From Larix kaempferi (lineage: Eukaryota > Streptophyta > Pinopsida > Pinales > Pinaceae): a stretch of DNA of 64,000 nt. Numbering within the stretch: the first letter of the stretch is position 1; each line of letters opens with the position of its first letter. The position numbers and the translations under genes were made by a program. The notes under the pieces were generated by a model. It had not been told where the DNA came from. It was given only the letters and a program-made list of their open reading frames with translations, and ran no database searches. The DNA lies in the NCBI GenBank assembly GCA_027924585.1, contig BSBM01000826.1:13237501-13301500 (forward strand). The letters run 5' to 3'. Shown here piece after piece: positions 48,481-60,964 of this stretch.

Positions 48481-49640
48481 TTTTCCCTTGCCACTGAGCA
48501 CCACTCTGACAATGGAAACTAGAGAATGCATCTTCGAGAGAAAATCACTTCAAACATGAAGATACAAAGCTAGTTGTAATATAGTCTCTATACAATATAG
48601 GAATGTGAAATACACCACGTAAAGTAGACCATATGAAAATGTGTACAATGCGAAGTATATACCCCTCAATTTATATTAATCCACAGACAGTATCCCAACA
48701 TCAACATGAAAATGGTTTCACTTAGGAAAGTAAAGGGTTGTAGCCATACACCTCTTGTTTAAAAGAGTATTGCATTTCTCTCATGATAGAAACCAACAAT
48801 GTTTAAGACACTTAAAATAAGGATGTGAATGAGATTTCAATACATCATGGTCTATCCACTTAGAGACTCAATTGGTTACACAAAGAAACCACAAGCCAGA
48901 ACTATGAGAGAACATGGAAATAACAATTAGAAGAAGCATATCTCAAAACCCTAAATTATTTAGACCCTATATTTTCAAAAGATGACCATAAATAGGAATG
49001 CTATCACCGTGTTATATAATCCTCGTAATAACTTATTCACATAACCAAATAAGGTGAGAGGCATGCCAAGTTGTCTACTCAGCCTCAAGAGGTTGATGTT
49101 TCAAATTTGGTGAGTAGATACATCTTAAAACACATGCCGCCATAACATTTTTTAGTGGATTCTTAACCACTCATAAAATCCCTTGAATCCTTTGACCTCA
49201 TGACCTCCAACATCGCCATGTCCTAGCTTCTCATACAAAGTTGCAGATCTCAATCCAAGTTGTAGCTTCTCATGCTAAGTCAGAGCTTCTCATGTGAAGT
49301 TGCAACTCTCATCCCAAGTAATAGATTCTACTCGATCTCACACAGGTCTTCAACACAATTCTCAGATGGCAGGTTGTGTGGAGATGAGAGGTGAGTTCAT
49401 GGGATTGAGTGGGGGTCTAAGATTTGGGTTAAGCGCAAAGATAGAGACATAGAAATACCATTCGTATGCATGATTTGTGATAGGGTTACACATAAAATTG
49501 GAGAGGCATAGATACCATTCGTGGGCTTGAGTGGTGATAGGGTTACATGCATATACCTACACACCAATATAAACTTCATTTACCTACAAATATTAAGGTT
49601 ATATACACAGAGATATAGACTTCATATATGTACCAAGATA
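48481..49640. other. Unassigned AT-rich sequence
   Basis: No gene recognised. It contains short degenerate repeats: AGCTTCTCATGCTAAGT-like units (about 49228-49300) and a two-fold direct repeat with ATACCATTCGT and GATAGGGTTACA (about 49457-49545). Confidence 0.4.
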
Positions 49641-50600
49641 TAATGATGCGTGTTATCAGTCAAAATGACACTTCTTCGTCCGTGACTACATTGCCTTGTT
49701 GGTCACACAAAATGACCTTATGGATGGAAGAGCCTATTTGATCATAGATTCTTTTCCCTAGACTTCGCAACATATCTCCTTTACATAACCATATTTGTGA
49801 CTTGTTTTGAGATATAACCATGGCTCTCATATCAGCAAGCTCGCGGGTTAACCGCGACAGCCTATATTGACAACCCGCGGGTAACAACTAAAAACCTGCA
49901 CCCGCATGTTACTGGACACTATAATCGTGACTCACTCGCTAGTTGTCAAGAGACATACCCGCGGGTATCTCTAACTCACGAGAAAAAATATTAAAATATG
50001 ATTAGAGATTAGTTATGGTAGTTATCTTAACTACCACAACCTCCCTAACCAATTTCCTTTCGAGTCTATCCTCTCAGCCTTGCTATAAATACAATGGGAG
50101 GGCCTTGAGAAGAAAAACCAACTTTTGCTAAAGAAATGCTGGATAAAATTCTACTAAAGGAAGAGGAGCAGGAACCCAGGGTAACGTTTCAACGGTGCCA
50201 GTTGCAGTACAGGTTTGGCTCATTGCCTTTGATGCTAATAATATAGAAACTTCCTTTCCCATAAATATTTGTCCATTGTATAAATGTATGTCTTTGAATC
50301 TTTCATGTCTTTAATATATGATTTTCTTATAAAGCATTCATTTCTATTTGGTCAGAAGATTTGAGAAAGGTATGTGTTTTATTGCAGGTTATCTATCTAG
50401 AGCAGTGAAGCAGAGTCTAAAGTTTGAAAGCTTGGATCGGACGCCGTTTATTTAGGTATTCAGTTTAACTTTATATCTTAGTTCTTTTCATTAAAACAAG
50501 CATTTCTTGCTACACCTATGTACTTTCCTACCTCTGTAACTAAATTACATTTAAGTTGCTGATCTCTTGAATTCCCTATCATAGGAAGTTTTACCACACA
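49640..50600 (+). repeat. LTR (3' portion certain, start unknown) of a Tat/Ogre-like element
   Basis: A TATAAATA box at 50085-50092 and an end at ACCACACA (50600) directly upstream of a primer site define an LTR. The left limit could not be set because no second copy is in the window. Palindromic ACCCGCGGGT-type sequences lie at about 49875-49970, upstream of the TATA box. Confidence 0.5.
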
Positions 50601-50606
50601 ATGGAA

Positions 50607-50625
50607 TTGGCGACTCCACTGGGGA
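50607..50625 (+). other. Primer binding site, Ogre/Tat type
   Basis: TTGGCGACTCCACTGGGGA, six bases after the LTR end. This is the arginine-tRNA type of primer site known from Ogre/Tat Ty3 elements. It marks a plus-strand element distinct from the minus-strand Tat-like copy to the left. Confidence 0.75.
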
Positions 50626-52678
50626 GTTCCTGTTGTTGCAATGGGAGTCCTAGGTTGATTTTCTTCAGTTTTATTGTTTCTATTGATCTCTGGGAGAGTT
50701 TATAGGTTTTCTGTGTCCTTTTTAGTTACTCAGACCCGGTTTGGATTGAGTTTTCTTTCATTTTTTGTTTTTTGTTAAGGAAGACCCACGATTTGTATTC
50801 AATTACAGTTGCATCTTTTTCCCTGTACCCGCAGGCCACCCGCATGGTGCTTATGCTAACAGTCGCGGTTATTTCCTGAGATTTTAGGTTTTGTGCTAGG
50901 GTTTGAGCTTGAGGTATATACTTGATTGATGAAAGTCTTCTTTATTCATTTCTGGACCATTTATTCCTATCTGTAGGTTCATACCGACTTTCTTTGACTC
51001 TTTTTGAGATTTATTTTGGTTTCTTTGGTTTGCGTGTTTGAATCACCTAGGTCTTTCAAATCCATTTTGTGTTTGGTTGATGCTTCAATCTTTCCTTTTT
51101 GGTTATTGATTTCTGGAAAGGAAGTCTAATATTTTCTCTGATTCTATGCTTTCTTCGTTATGTCAGTTTGATTATATAGTGTCTCTTTATCGAACTTAGT
51201 TACTTCTTGCTTCTTGCAAGAAATTTTTGGGTTTTTTATCTTCAGAAGTCTCGTGAGGGTATATTTTATGAGTTTGATAGGTCTAAGTACAATCGTTTAT
51301 ACTTGCATTTGTATAGTGTCTTTGTCTTGTTTATACTTATTTTCCATTTATTTTGTTAAAAATAAAATAAAAAGAAAATACTTTGGTTATGCAAGGGCAT
51401 TTATTTTTCTAGATTTTAGTTGTATATGCTAATTCTTCATTTTTTTTTTTTTTTTTTTTTTAGATTTTAGGTTTATTTTCCATGTTTTAAATTTTGAAAG
51501 ATAAACGAAAATAAATTTGTGAAAAGAAGTTGCACTTTATACACTTTACTTTTTCAAGTTATAACCATCTTGCACATAATCACTCCTTTTGAGTAAGTAA
51601 AAGCCTTAAAAAGAACTTTTTAAGTTAAAAATTATTAGTAACATTTCTTTCTAGGGTACACACACCAACTAGGTTAGGCTAGGGTTTTGTATTAGATCAT
51701 CTTAAACTACCCAAAATCATTTTAAAATCAAAATCATAGTGAACTATCTTTAGGTAAATCCACCCTTGTAAAAGGTGTGCTGGGAAGCTCCACTAAAACT
51801 AAAGTTAAGCACAAGGTCATGTGAGGTTGATTAGTTGGGGATACCCCCCCGCTTCTCAATCGAGCATCTACCAGATATGATACGTGTACGAGGATCCATT
51901 AGTGCCTTGTGTGCTCTTGGATTTCAAGCCTAGTTACCCTTCCCATGCCTGTTAGTTCGACCTACGACTGTCCCCTCATAATATTTTTGCATTGATTGTA
52001 TCCTTAGTATCTTTACCAATGGGACTCTACACAGGGGTGAGTGAAAGGATATTTTCACTTCACCTAGGACAGATCTAGGCGGAAATCCTCTATAGATATT
52101 TGGGAAGGTGGTTGGGTGATTCCATCACTTGGCCCCATCATGACTATACCGTGGATCCCAAATAACCGTTCTTCATTACTCCACTGGCTTGTTCTGGGCC
52201 TTAATCATCCCATAATTCCCTTTGGGAGACTATCTATTTGCTTGGTCTGGATCATTATAGAAATTTTGTAGTGGTGTCTTGTGTGTTTATCATAGTTCTA
52301 GCAGCCCCTAGGTTTATTACATATAACATTTTTGTTTTAATTGTGGAGGACCAGCCTCCTTGTAGGTCAAGGAGGTCGAGAAACCTTCCTCCACTCACAG
52401 TGGAGCCTCCACCACCATCTCAATGGAACATAACAGATTCTAGTGGTTCTTTTGAACTAACTGGCACAACTGAAACCCCTAGAGAACCTCAACTCATTTC
52501 AAAAACTTCACCGGTCTCACAGATCATCGAGGTTGAATATTTTCCAACAAAAGACTTTGCAAGACACTTCAACCCTCCCTTAACTGGACCGAACAATACT
52601 TTGCTAGAACGAGATGTTCCTTTCTGTTTACCTAAGTTGGGTGTATATAGATTTACACCCTGACCTAATATGGATAAT
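50626..52678 (+). other. Leader and start of gag-like region of the Tat/Ogre-like element
   Basis: Long leader with a poly-T run (51439-51462). An open stretch from about 52340 to 52663 encodes a Pro/Thr/Ser-rich polypeptide (RSRRSRNLPPLTVEPPPP) of unknown function that could be the element's first coding region. It is interrupted at 52679 by the next element's LTR; no pol of this element is in the window. Confidence 0.4.
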
Positions 52679-53814
52679 TGTTGGAGCCTAGGCCGCAGCT
52701 ATAGTAAAGCTGCAAATTTTGAGGAAAAAGCACAAGTGTCGAAGGGAAAGTGCTAATTTTGAATAAGCACCAATTTTTGGGCAAAAGCAAATAAGTGCAT
52801 AGTACGGTGCCAAATGGACGAGCTCAGCGCAGATTACGGACCGAAAATCGCGGAGCTTGCGCGCACATGTCAAAGAAGAATGAATGTGGCCGAGTAGAAA
52901 GCTCAACTACCGCAATAAATGAAGTAACGGAGTAGAGGGCTCAGCTACCCTCATTAAGGCTAAGTACAGAAGTTATGGTTGCTCTAACCAAGGAAGAGCA
53001 ACGGACCAAAGCATTGAAGGCAAAGGACAAAGAGCAGTGAAGGATGAAGCGGCGCCCATACCTGCAATCTGCGCCGGAAATCGCGGAGCCTGCAGGAAGC
53101 GGCGACGTGACTGCAAGCGGCGCCTACAGTACACCTAGCCATGTATGCGGTTAGGGTTTTTGGGGAATACTGTTGGGAAAGGCCCATAGTTTTGTAAAGG
53201 TACGACCCTCAGGGCTACCTATATATATGTATAATTGAGAAGGGAGAAGTTTAGTTAGTGGTTGGTTGATAGTTGATTGTTTTCTATTGTGTTGTTAGAA
53301 GACAGAAGTAGAACTGGATAACTGTGAAGCTAATCCCTAAGTTGCAGACAGTCTGAGTCGACGTCTGAACTATTGTAATCTCTGTGGAGGAAGAGAGTAG
53401 ATCTAAGAGAAGGGCTCCCAGCTGTGTGCGTGGAGTTTCCTGGAAAGATCTAAGGCTGCAGCTGTGTGCGTGGAGTTTCCTGGAAAGATCTAAGGCTGCA
53501 GCTATGTGCGCAGCATTATTGTATAATTTCCCTTTGAGTTAATATACGAAACACTTCCCGTGGACGTGGTTTCCCGTGGAGGTGAATTCTATAAGTCTTG
53601 TTGTTACGATGATGTTTCACGTGAATGCATGTTTGTGTGTTGTTATTTGTGCTTTCATGAACATTGCGTTATCTTTATGAATGTGTCTAAGTACAGTCGT
53701 GAAGCTTCCTTAGACATTATCTTTGTTAAGTATCGAAGGAATCTGTAGAACACCGTCGCTGCGGCGCTTGAGAAGTGTGTGGCTGTGTCGTGGCGCAGGG
53801 CCAGAAACGCTACA
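52679..53814 (+). repeat. 5' LTR of the right-hand Ty3 element (limits inferred)
   Basis: From TGTTGGAGCC to ACGCTACA, 1,136 bp. Limits rest on TG/CA ends and position, because the 3' LTR lies beyond the window. A TATATATA run at about 53219-53228 is a likely promoter. Positions 53421-53460 and 53461-53500 are an exact 40-bp tandem duplication starting GCTGTGTGCGTGG. The sequence after the LTR (TCGGGCGCCGAGG, 53818-53830) may be the primer site but lacks the expected TGG. Confidence 0.55.
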
Positions 53815-54373
53815 ATATCGGGCGCCGAGGGTAATCGCCTTGGGCGTAGAAGTGGAGATACCATGCAGCTAGGCTGGTGCGAGTTCAGTGCTGTCGCGCT
53901 GAGAGCTACGGAAGAGTAAGACATTCCGCTCCGAGGACTCCCAGAAAAGGGGAGAAGATTGCAGTCTTCGCGTCGCTAAGGTTAAGGAAGCCTGATTCCT
54001 TATCCCCCCCATAGCCACTTCGGGTGAGACCTCGAGCTGCTGCGCAGCTCGTTGCCGAGAGGGCTAGTGCGCCAAGGGGTTTTGTTGCTGTGCCTCGTTA
54101 AAACCCGGGTCTGTCCAAAAAGCAACCAACAAATGGTTCCGTTGCCTTGAGACTTGTTACCCCGGCGACGCGCGAGATTATTGCCTTACGATTGGTTAAG
54201 CCAACAAATGGTTCCGTTGCCTTGAGACTTGTTACCCCGGCGATGCGCGAGATTGATGCGAAACCCAGAAAAAGAAGGATCCAACAAATGGTTCTGTTGC
54301 CTTGCGACTTGTTGCCTTGAGACTTGCTCAACCAACAAATGGTTTCGGCTTCAACACTATTATTTTGAAGGCA
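53815..54373 (+). repeat. Leader of the right-hand Ty3 element with tandem repeats
   Basis: Untranslated leader. Four repeats beginning CCAACAAATGG start at 54125, 54201, 54281 and 54332, each followed by GTTGCCTTGAGACTTGTT-like sequence; two also share CCCCGGCGAYGCGCGAGATT. They may fold or serve in packaging; unknown. Confidence 0.65.
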
Positions 54374-57300
54374 ATGTGCTATTGGAATCCTACAGCTAAA
54401 GAAATCCAAGACTGGTTTGATTCAAAGGCTAGAGAGTTCGCTGAGCGAGAAAATAGAATCTCTAGACTTCAGACACAAGACTGGTTGCAGAAGTATATTT
54501 ATACTGACCTTCACGAAATTTTCTTTGTCACATTTGCACTTGAGTTGCATGCATGGGTAGCCAAGCTAGCAGATACTAGACCCACTGTGCATGTTGATCA
54601 ACCCGTCGCTTGGACGCCTGAGCTAGTTAGCACTTTGAAGCGGGTAGATAATTCTGTGTCCCGCGCAGTAGACTTCTGGTTGAACAGTCTGCTGGAAGGA
54701 TTCATCACCGAGTTTGCAGTAGATACGAGAAAGAGCTTTAGCGAAGTTGAGAGGAGCTTCTTCAAATCACACAGGGGTAAGTTCTTAAATCCTCTGAACT
54801 TATGGATTAAAATGCTTCTGTATGAAAAAGGAAAACTATGCATAGCTTCCGATGAATAGCATAGACAAGTAATGTCCGCAGATTCTGATAGTGATCTTGA
54901 AGCTATTGGTTGCACTCGTAGTGGAAAACGGTATAAAGTAGGCCTTGACCAACATTCTTTTGAGTCTAGCCCAGAAGATAGCCAAGTTCCTAGAGCAAGC
55001 CATATAGAGAGACAAGGGAGTGCTCATATCCCTTATCACCCTTTTACACCGCAAAAACCAGACGGGCCTCAGTATAACCCCGCAGTAACACCTTCTAGTA
55101 GCCCGCACGGTACTTCTAGTACCTCAACACCGCCTTTGTTTAACCATCCCGAAAGTAGTGCTACAGTACCTGCACGTCAACCTCGCGCAAGAAGGATGGG
55201 TGATGACATGAAGTTACCAACTTTTAGAGGAACAGGGCTAGAATACCCTGAGCAGCACTGGTTCCTATGTGAAGCCATTTGGACAATTAAGCAAATTAAT
55301 GACGATGCTATTAAGCTGGTTCAGTTAGCAACCACACTAAGAGAAAGAGCCTTAACTTGGTTTATGAAATACTCAGCAGCACAAAATCGGATGCTTGCTG
55401 ATGTAAGAAGTGCTATGATTAAGGAATTCAAGAAACCTAAATCAGAATCACAGTGAATAACAGAGCTCAAAGACATAAAACAGTTACCTACAGAGTTAGT
55501 ATGGGACTTTGACCAGAAGTTTAAAGCCCTGATAGATCAAGTAAGCTTTGAGTTTGCACCACAACAACATAAGGAATGGTTCATTGCTGCGCTGCTTCCA
55601 CACATTAGACTTCCTCTTATGCAACAGAATCTCACTACTCAGGAACAAGCTCTAGAAATGGCTATGAAACTAGAAGCTTCACCAATTGCTGGAACAAGCA
55701 ACGATGTTGCGCAGTTGCAGAACCAATTAGCAAACCTAACCTTGCAAGTCCATGATATTAAGAAAGGCAAGGAAGTTAAAGAAGAAATTTGGTGTACAAA
55801 GTGTAAAGCGCAAGGTCATTCAAAGGACCATTGTCCTGTCTTCATAGAGTATATCGCCACTGGAGCACCTAACCCTTTACCACAGGCCCAGGGGCCTTGG
55901 TGTGAAATCTGTAGAACTAGAGGTCATAGACCACAAGAATGTCACTCGTTATAGAAATATGTACAAACTCCAAAGAATCTATATTGCAATTTCTGTAAAT
56001 CAGTAGGCCATGATGAGAATAACTGCAGAGCATATGACCTTATGATGGAAAGAAAACATGATGTTTATAGAGTTCAATCAGAGGCACAAGGACCCACAGC
56101 AGGTCCACAGTATGACCAAACTCGCGAAGGCTGAGGAGGAAATTACAGAGGTCGCGGACGCGCAGCAGGTTTTGGTCGAGGAAGAGGACAGATCACTTGT
56201 TATAATTGCGGAGCTCAAGGTCATTATGCAAGGGATTGTCAAAATCCTACAACCATCTGTAGATATTGTAAATCTTATGATCATGTCATTGAAGAATGCC
56301 CTCAGCTGATGGCCAAGATGCAAGCAAAGACGCCATAGGTTAACCAGAATATTCAGTTGATTGGAGCAGAAAAAAGAGCACCAGATCCTACAGTTAATAT
56401 AGTGACGCGCAGTGGAGCAACTACTGATACGCCATAATTGGGAACTGGAAAGCCAGCGACGCAATGGGTGCGCCGCGCCAATATTAAACCATCTCCGCTC
56501 AACCTGCAGAAGCAAAAAGAAGCATTCAAGCAAGCTCAAGAGTATTTCTCAGACCCACGAACTTCAAGTTCTGTCGCAATTCCGCATAATGATATCAGAT
56601 CGCAAGCGCTAAGACAAGAGAACCTGGTACAAGAACAGGCGACTACATCTGGAAGGCCTGATGATGATGAGGAGGAGGATGCACTAGGAAGTGTCGATGC
56701 TATCCTGAGAAACTGTTTAAAGCTGTTGCGCAATAAAAAAGCAACTATGGAACTTCAACACCTATTGGATAAGTGTCAACAATCTGCTTCGATGAATACA
56801 CCGCAGCATGCTGTTCACCAGATTGGAAGCCATATTAGAACTGGAAAAGAGATGAGGCTCACAGCGCAGATTGGAGCATTTGAAATGGACGAAGTCATTT
56901 TAGATTTAGGCTCAGAAGTCAATGTTCTCACCATGGAGACATGGGAACAGATGGGTAGCCCTCAGCTTACAAGATCTCCTATCCAGCTAAGACTTGTGAA
57001 TCAGCAATGAGTTTCTCCATTGGGTAGACTACCCAATGTACCTATTGATATTGAGGGAGTAAGAAGTTATGCAGACTTCGAAGTAATCAAAATTCTGGAT
57101 GATAGTAGACCTTATCCAACACTCTTAGGCATAGATTGGGCATTTGATAATTTGGCTGTCATTAATTTGAAGAAAAGACAGATGACCTTTGAGGATGAGC
57201 AGATCAGGGTCATTGCACCGCTTGATCCACTTCAAGGACCACGGTATATTGAACCCATTCGGGCAGAAGAAGAAGCACACCACATGGAAAGTTTGTATCA

Positions 57301-60300
57301 GATGACTGCTAGTCATAGTGACTATGTCAATCCCACAGCGGACGGCCACATTAGCTGGCGATGCGATAGTTCGTGCACATCAGATTCAGAAGCAGGATTG
57401 GAAAACTGGCAGAATTGCTTACATGAGGTTTTTGCAAGGCGTTGCGCCATGATGACTAAATCCATTCGATGGATTGGCACAGAATTGAACAATACTCCAA
57501 TCTTCGATGGTTTAATTGAAGTAAGCGAATTTATACATACATATGAACAACAGATCCCAGATGAGCAGCGCATACAAGCATTGGATGTAGCACTACGCGC
57601 TACACCCGCAAGATGGTGGGGTGCGCATAAAGAGAATATTAACACATGGCAAGACTGTCACAGATTGATACTGCATAGATTTCAAGGAACTACAGCAGAA
57701 GTATTGCACAAATATGATGGACAGAGTGACCCCAGGTCACACGTTGAAGCATGTATTCAGCAATGGTCAGATATTCCAGAAGATGAGTGGGTTCACCTAT
57801 TCATCCACACGTTGGATACAGTTCCAAGGAACTAGTACACTCAAACAGAATTGCGCAAAGGCACTATCACTTGGCCTCTTATGATGGAAAGTTTTCAACT
57901 TACCTTCAGCTTTGAGTCGGAACATCCAAGCATCGACCACGCTCTAAAGTGTATTAAACAGAAGGTATTTGAACAATGTCCAGTACCAGAATATTCCCAA
58001 CCAGATTGGGCTGTCCAGATAGAACATGCCCTGGAATGCTATAATTTCACCGCTGGAGAAGAGGAGGATGATCCTCGCAACATCAATATTCCAGAATCAG
58101 AAGGGACGCGCAATGTCGAAGGTCCTCAGCTTGATATCCCTGCCATTACAGAACACATCAAGCTCAAAAAGATTAACATTGGTACAGAAGCCGAGCCCAA
58201 GTTTGCTTCTATAGGAGATTATTGGGATGATGAAACTGTTGGCCACATTTCAGATTTATTACGTGACTACCAGGATATCTTTCCTACCAAGTTTATAGAA
58301 ATGAAAGGCATCCTAGGAGATTTAGGAGTTATGCGCATACCTTTGAAAGCAGACGCCAAGCCAGTAAAACAGCGGCCGTACAGGTTGAACCCGCGATATA
58401 AAGAAAAGGTTAGAGAAGAAATTGATAAAATGCTCGCAGCAGGTATTATTGAGCTAGTAGAGGAAAGTGATTGGATTAGTCCTATGGTGGTACAAGAGAA
58501 GAAGACAAAAGGTGAAATAAGAATCTGTGTGGACTTGCGCAAGCTGAATGACGGATCAGCGCATGATCCATTTCCTACTCCCTTTACAGACGAAGTGCTT
58601 GATAACGTTGGAGGACAAGAGGCTTACTCCTTCACTGATGGCTTTTCGGGATACCATCAGATCAGAATCCATCCAGAAGACCACCATAAGACCACTTTTG
58701 CGACTGAATGGGGATCATTCCAGTATACGGTAATGCCCTTTGGTCTTAAAAACGCACCTGCTATCTTCTCTAGAGTCGTTGTTGCTGTTTTTAAAGAATT
58801 CATTCATAAGTTTCTCGAAGTCTATTTTGATGAATGGACTGTGTTTGGTTTACTAAAGAACCATATAGGGAACCTGCGCATGATGTTAGAAAAATGTAGA
58901 CAATATCAGATTTCCCTTAACTTGAAAAAATGTATCTTCTGTGCTCCTTTTGGTATTCTGTTGGGCCATATTGTATGCAGACAAGGACTCCTGATGGATC
59001 CTGCGAAGGTTGCCATCATTGCTAACTTACCTGCGCCCAACTCAGTTAAGCAATTGCGCACTACATTGGGACATACAGGGTACTACAGGAAATTTATCAA
59101 GGGTTATGCAAAGATAACTGCGCCTACGGAAAGATTGCTGAAAAAGGATTCAAAATTCCAATGGACAGAAGAATGCCAACAGAGCTTGGATACACTTAAA
59201 GAAAAGATGATCACTGCACCTATTCTAGTTTTCCCAGAATGGAGAAAACCCTTTCATGTTCATTTAGATGCTTCTTCCATAGCATTGGGGGTTGTGCTGA
59301 CACAACCGGGAGAAGGAGGTATTGACCACCCCATTGCTTACTCTAGCAGAAAACTCTCTACAGCTGAGAAGAACTACACCACTACAGAACGAGAAGGACT
59401 AGCTATGGTGTATGCCTTACAGAAGTTCAGACACTACCTATTGGGCGCTCATTTCAAAATGTATACTGACCATTCTGCTCTGAAATACTTGGTCAATAAA
59501 CCAGTGTTAGGGGGAAGAATTTGCAGATGGCTACTACTCTTCCAGGAGTATGATTTTGAGGTTATTGTGAAGCCAGGTAGATTGAATGCAAGACCTGGCC
59601 ATTTATCTAGGATAGAGTCAGGGGAGGAACCCACAACTCTGGAGGACAATCTACCTGATGCGCAGTTGTTTTCTGTTCAAGCAGCTGACGAGTATTATTC
59701 CGATATTCTCGAGTTTCTCACTACCGGGCAAGCACCAGTTGAGTTTTCAATCCAGCAGAAAAAGCAACTTGTTGTCAAAGCCGCAGACTTCACCTTGATA
59801 GCCGGCCAACTCTATAAGTTGGGCCCTGATGAAGTCTTGTGTAGATGTATCTTACCGCATGAGAAGAACTCCATAATCGTAGAAGTGCACTCAGGAGCCG
59901 CAGGAGGCCATTTTGCAGGAAAGCCGACTGCGCAGAAGATCTTAGCCGCAGGACTTTGGTGGCCAACATTGCACAAGGATACTGAGGAATTCTGCAAATG
60001 TTGCGATGTATGCCAGCGGACAGGAAAACCCTCAAGAAGAGATGAAATGCTGCTAAGACCCCAGATAACATTGCGTGCTTTTGATAAGTGGGCCATTGAT
60101 TTTGTAGGACCTATCAACCCACCAGGAAAGAGAACCGGTGCAAGATACATCATCACAGCTACTGAATACCTCACCAGATGGGCTGAGGCGAAGCCAGTTA
60201 AGAATTGCGACGCTGTCACTGCCACGCAGTTCATTTTTGAGAACATTATTACCAGATTTGGATGTCCACTGATTCTCATGAGTGATCAGGGTACACATTT

Positions 60301-60964
60301 CCTGAATGAGATTATAGAGGCCCTTACCGAGGAATTCCACATTAGTCACCATAAGAGTACACCCTACCACCCTCAAGCTAATGGTATGGTGGAGGCATTC
60401 AATAAGATCCTCGAGAATGCCGTGACGAAGATCTGTAATCAAAAAAGATATGATTGGGACCTTAGAGTCACAACTGTGTTATGGGCTTACAGAACCACAT
60501 GCAAGAAATTAACAGGTCACACACCTTTTAGTTTGGTGTATGGACAAGAAGCAGTTATGCCCATGGAATACATTGTTCCCAGTTTCAGAATTGTGCAAAT
60601 TACAGAAATGGCAGATACCAATACTATGAGTGAAAGACTTTCACAACTGCTTGCCTTAGAAGAAGACAGACTTTTAGCCGGATTCCATCAACAAGTACAG
60701 AAGGCAAGACAGAAAGCTTGGCATGACAGGCATATTAAGAATAAAGTCTTTCAAGAAGGCGACTTGGTACTCCTCTATGATAGTAAATTCATCAAGTTCC
60801 CAGGCAAGTTTCGTGTACATTGGTTAGGCCCTTTTCGGGTGATAAAGATAACAGAAGGAGGAGCAGTTCAACTTGCAAAGCTTAATGGAGAAGTGCTGCC
60901 CTCAATGATCAACGGGAGTTGGCTCAAGCTTTATCACGACGGCCACTCCGCCCTTGCGACTTAA
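54374..60964 (+). pseudogene. Ty3 gag-pol with five zinc knuckles and a second capsid-like domain
   Basis: One frame of 2,197 codons without a frameshift. Order: helical N-terminal domain (54374-54857); disordered linker; capsid (about 55200-55700, LPTFRGTGLEYPEQHWFLCE); five CCHC knuckles (55793, 55901, 55985, 56198, 56258); an Arg/Gly-rich stretch between the third and fourth; protease (DLG at 56903); a capsid-like region (about 57440-57950, TPARWWGAHKENINTWQDCH); RT ([14 protein letters not shown] at 58823); RNase H; HHCC integrase with Asp 60098, Asp 60284 and Glu 60392. There is no chromodomain. Stops: 54857, 55454, 55952, 56132, 56336, 56435, 57008, 57833. The first may be a natural ORF end. 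Protease DLG (usually DSG) and RT YFDE (usually YxDD) suggest an inactive enzyme. Confidence 0.85.

Noticed and set aside
53815-53832. Assigning a specific tRNA primer site to the right-hand Ty3 element
   Set aside because: The sequence after the presumed LTR end lacks the TGG start needed to pair with a tRNA CCA end, and the LTR limit is not confirmed by a second copy.
54857-57835. Programmed readthrough or stop-codon reassignment to explain in-frame stops
   Set aside because: The stops use all three codons, lie inside conserved domains and occur in three unrelated elements; mutation is the simpler reading. Only the first (54857) could be a natural boundary.
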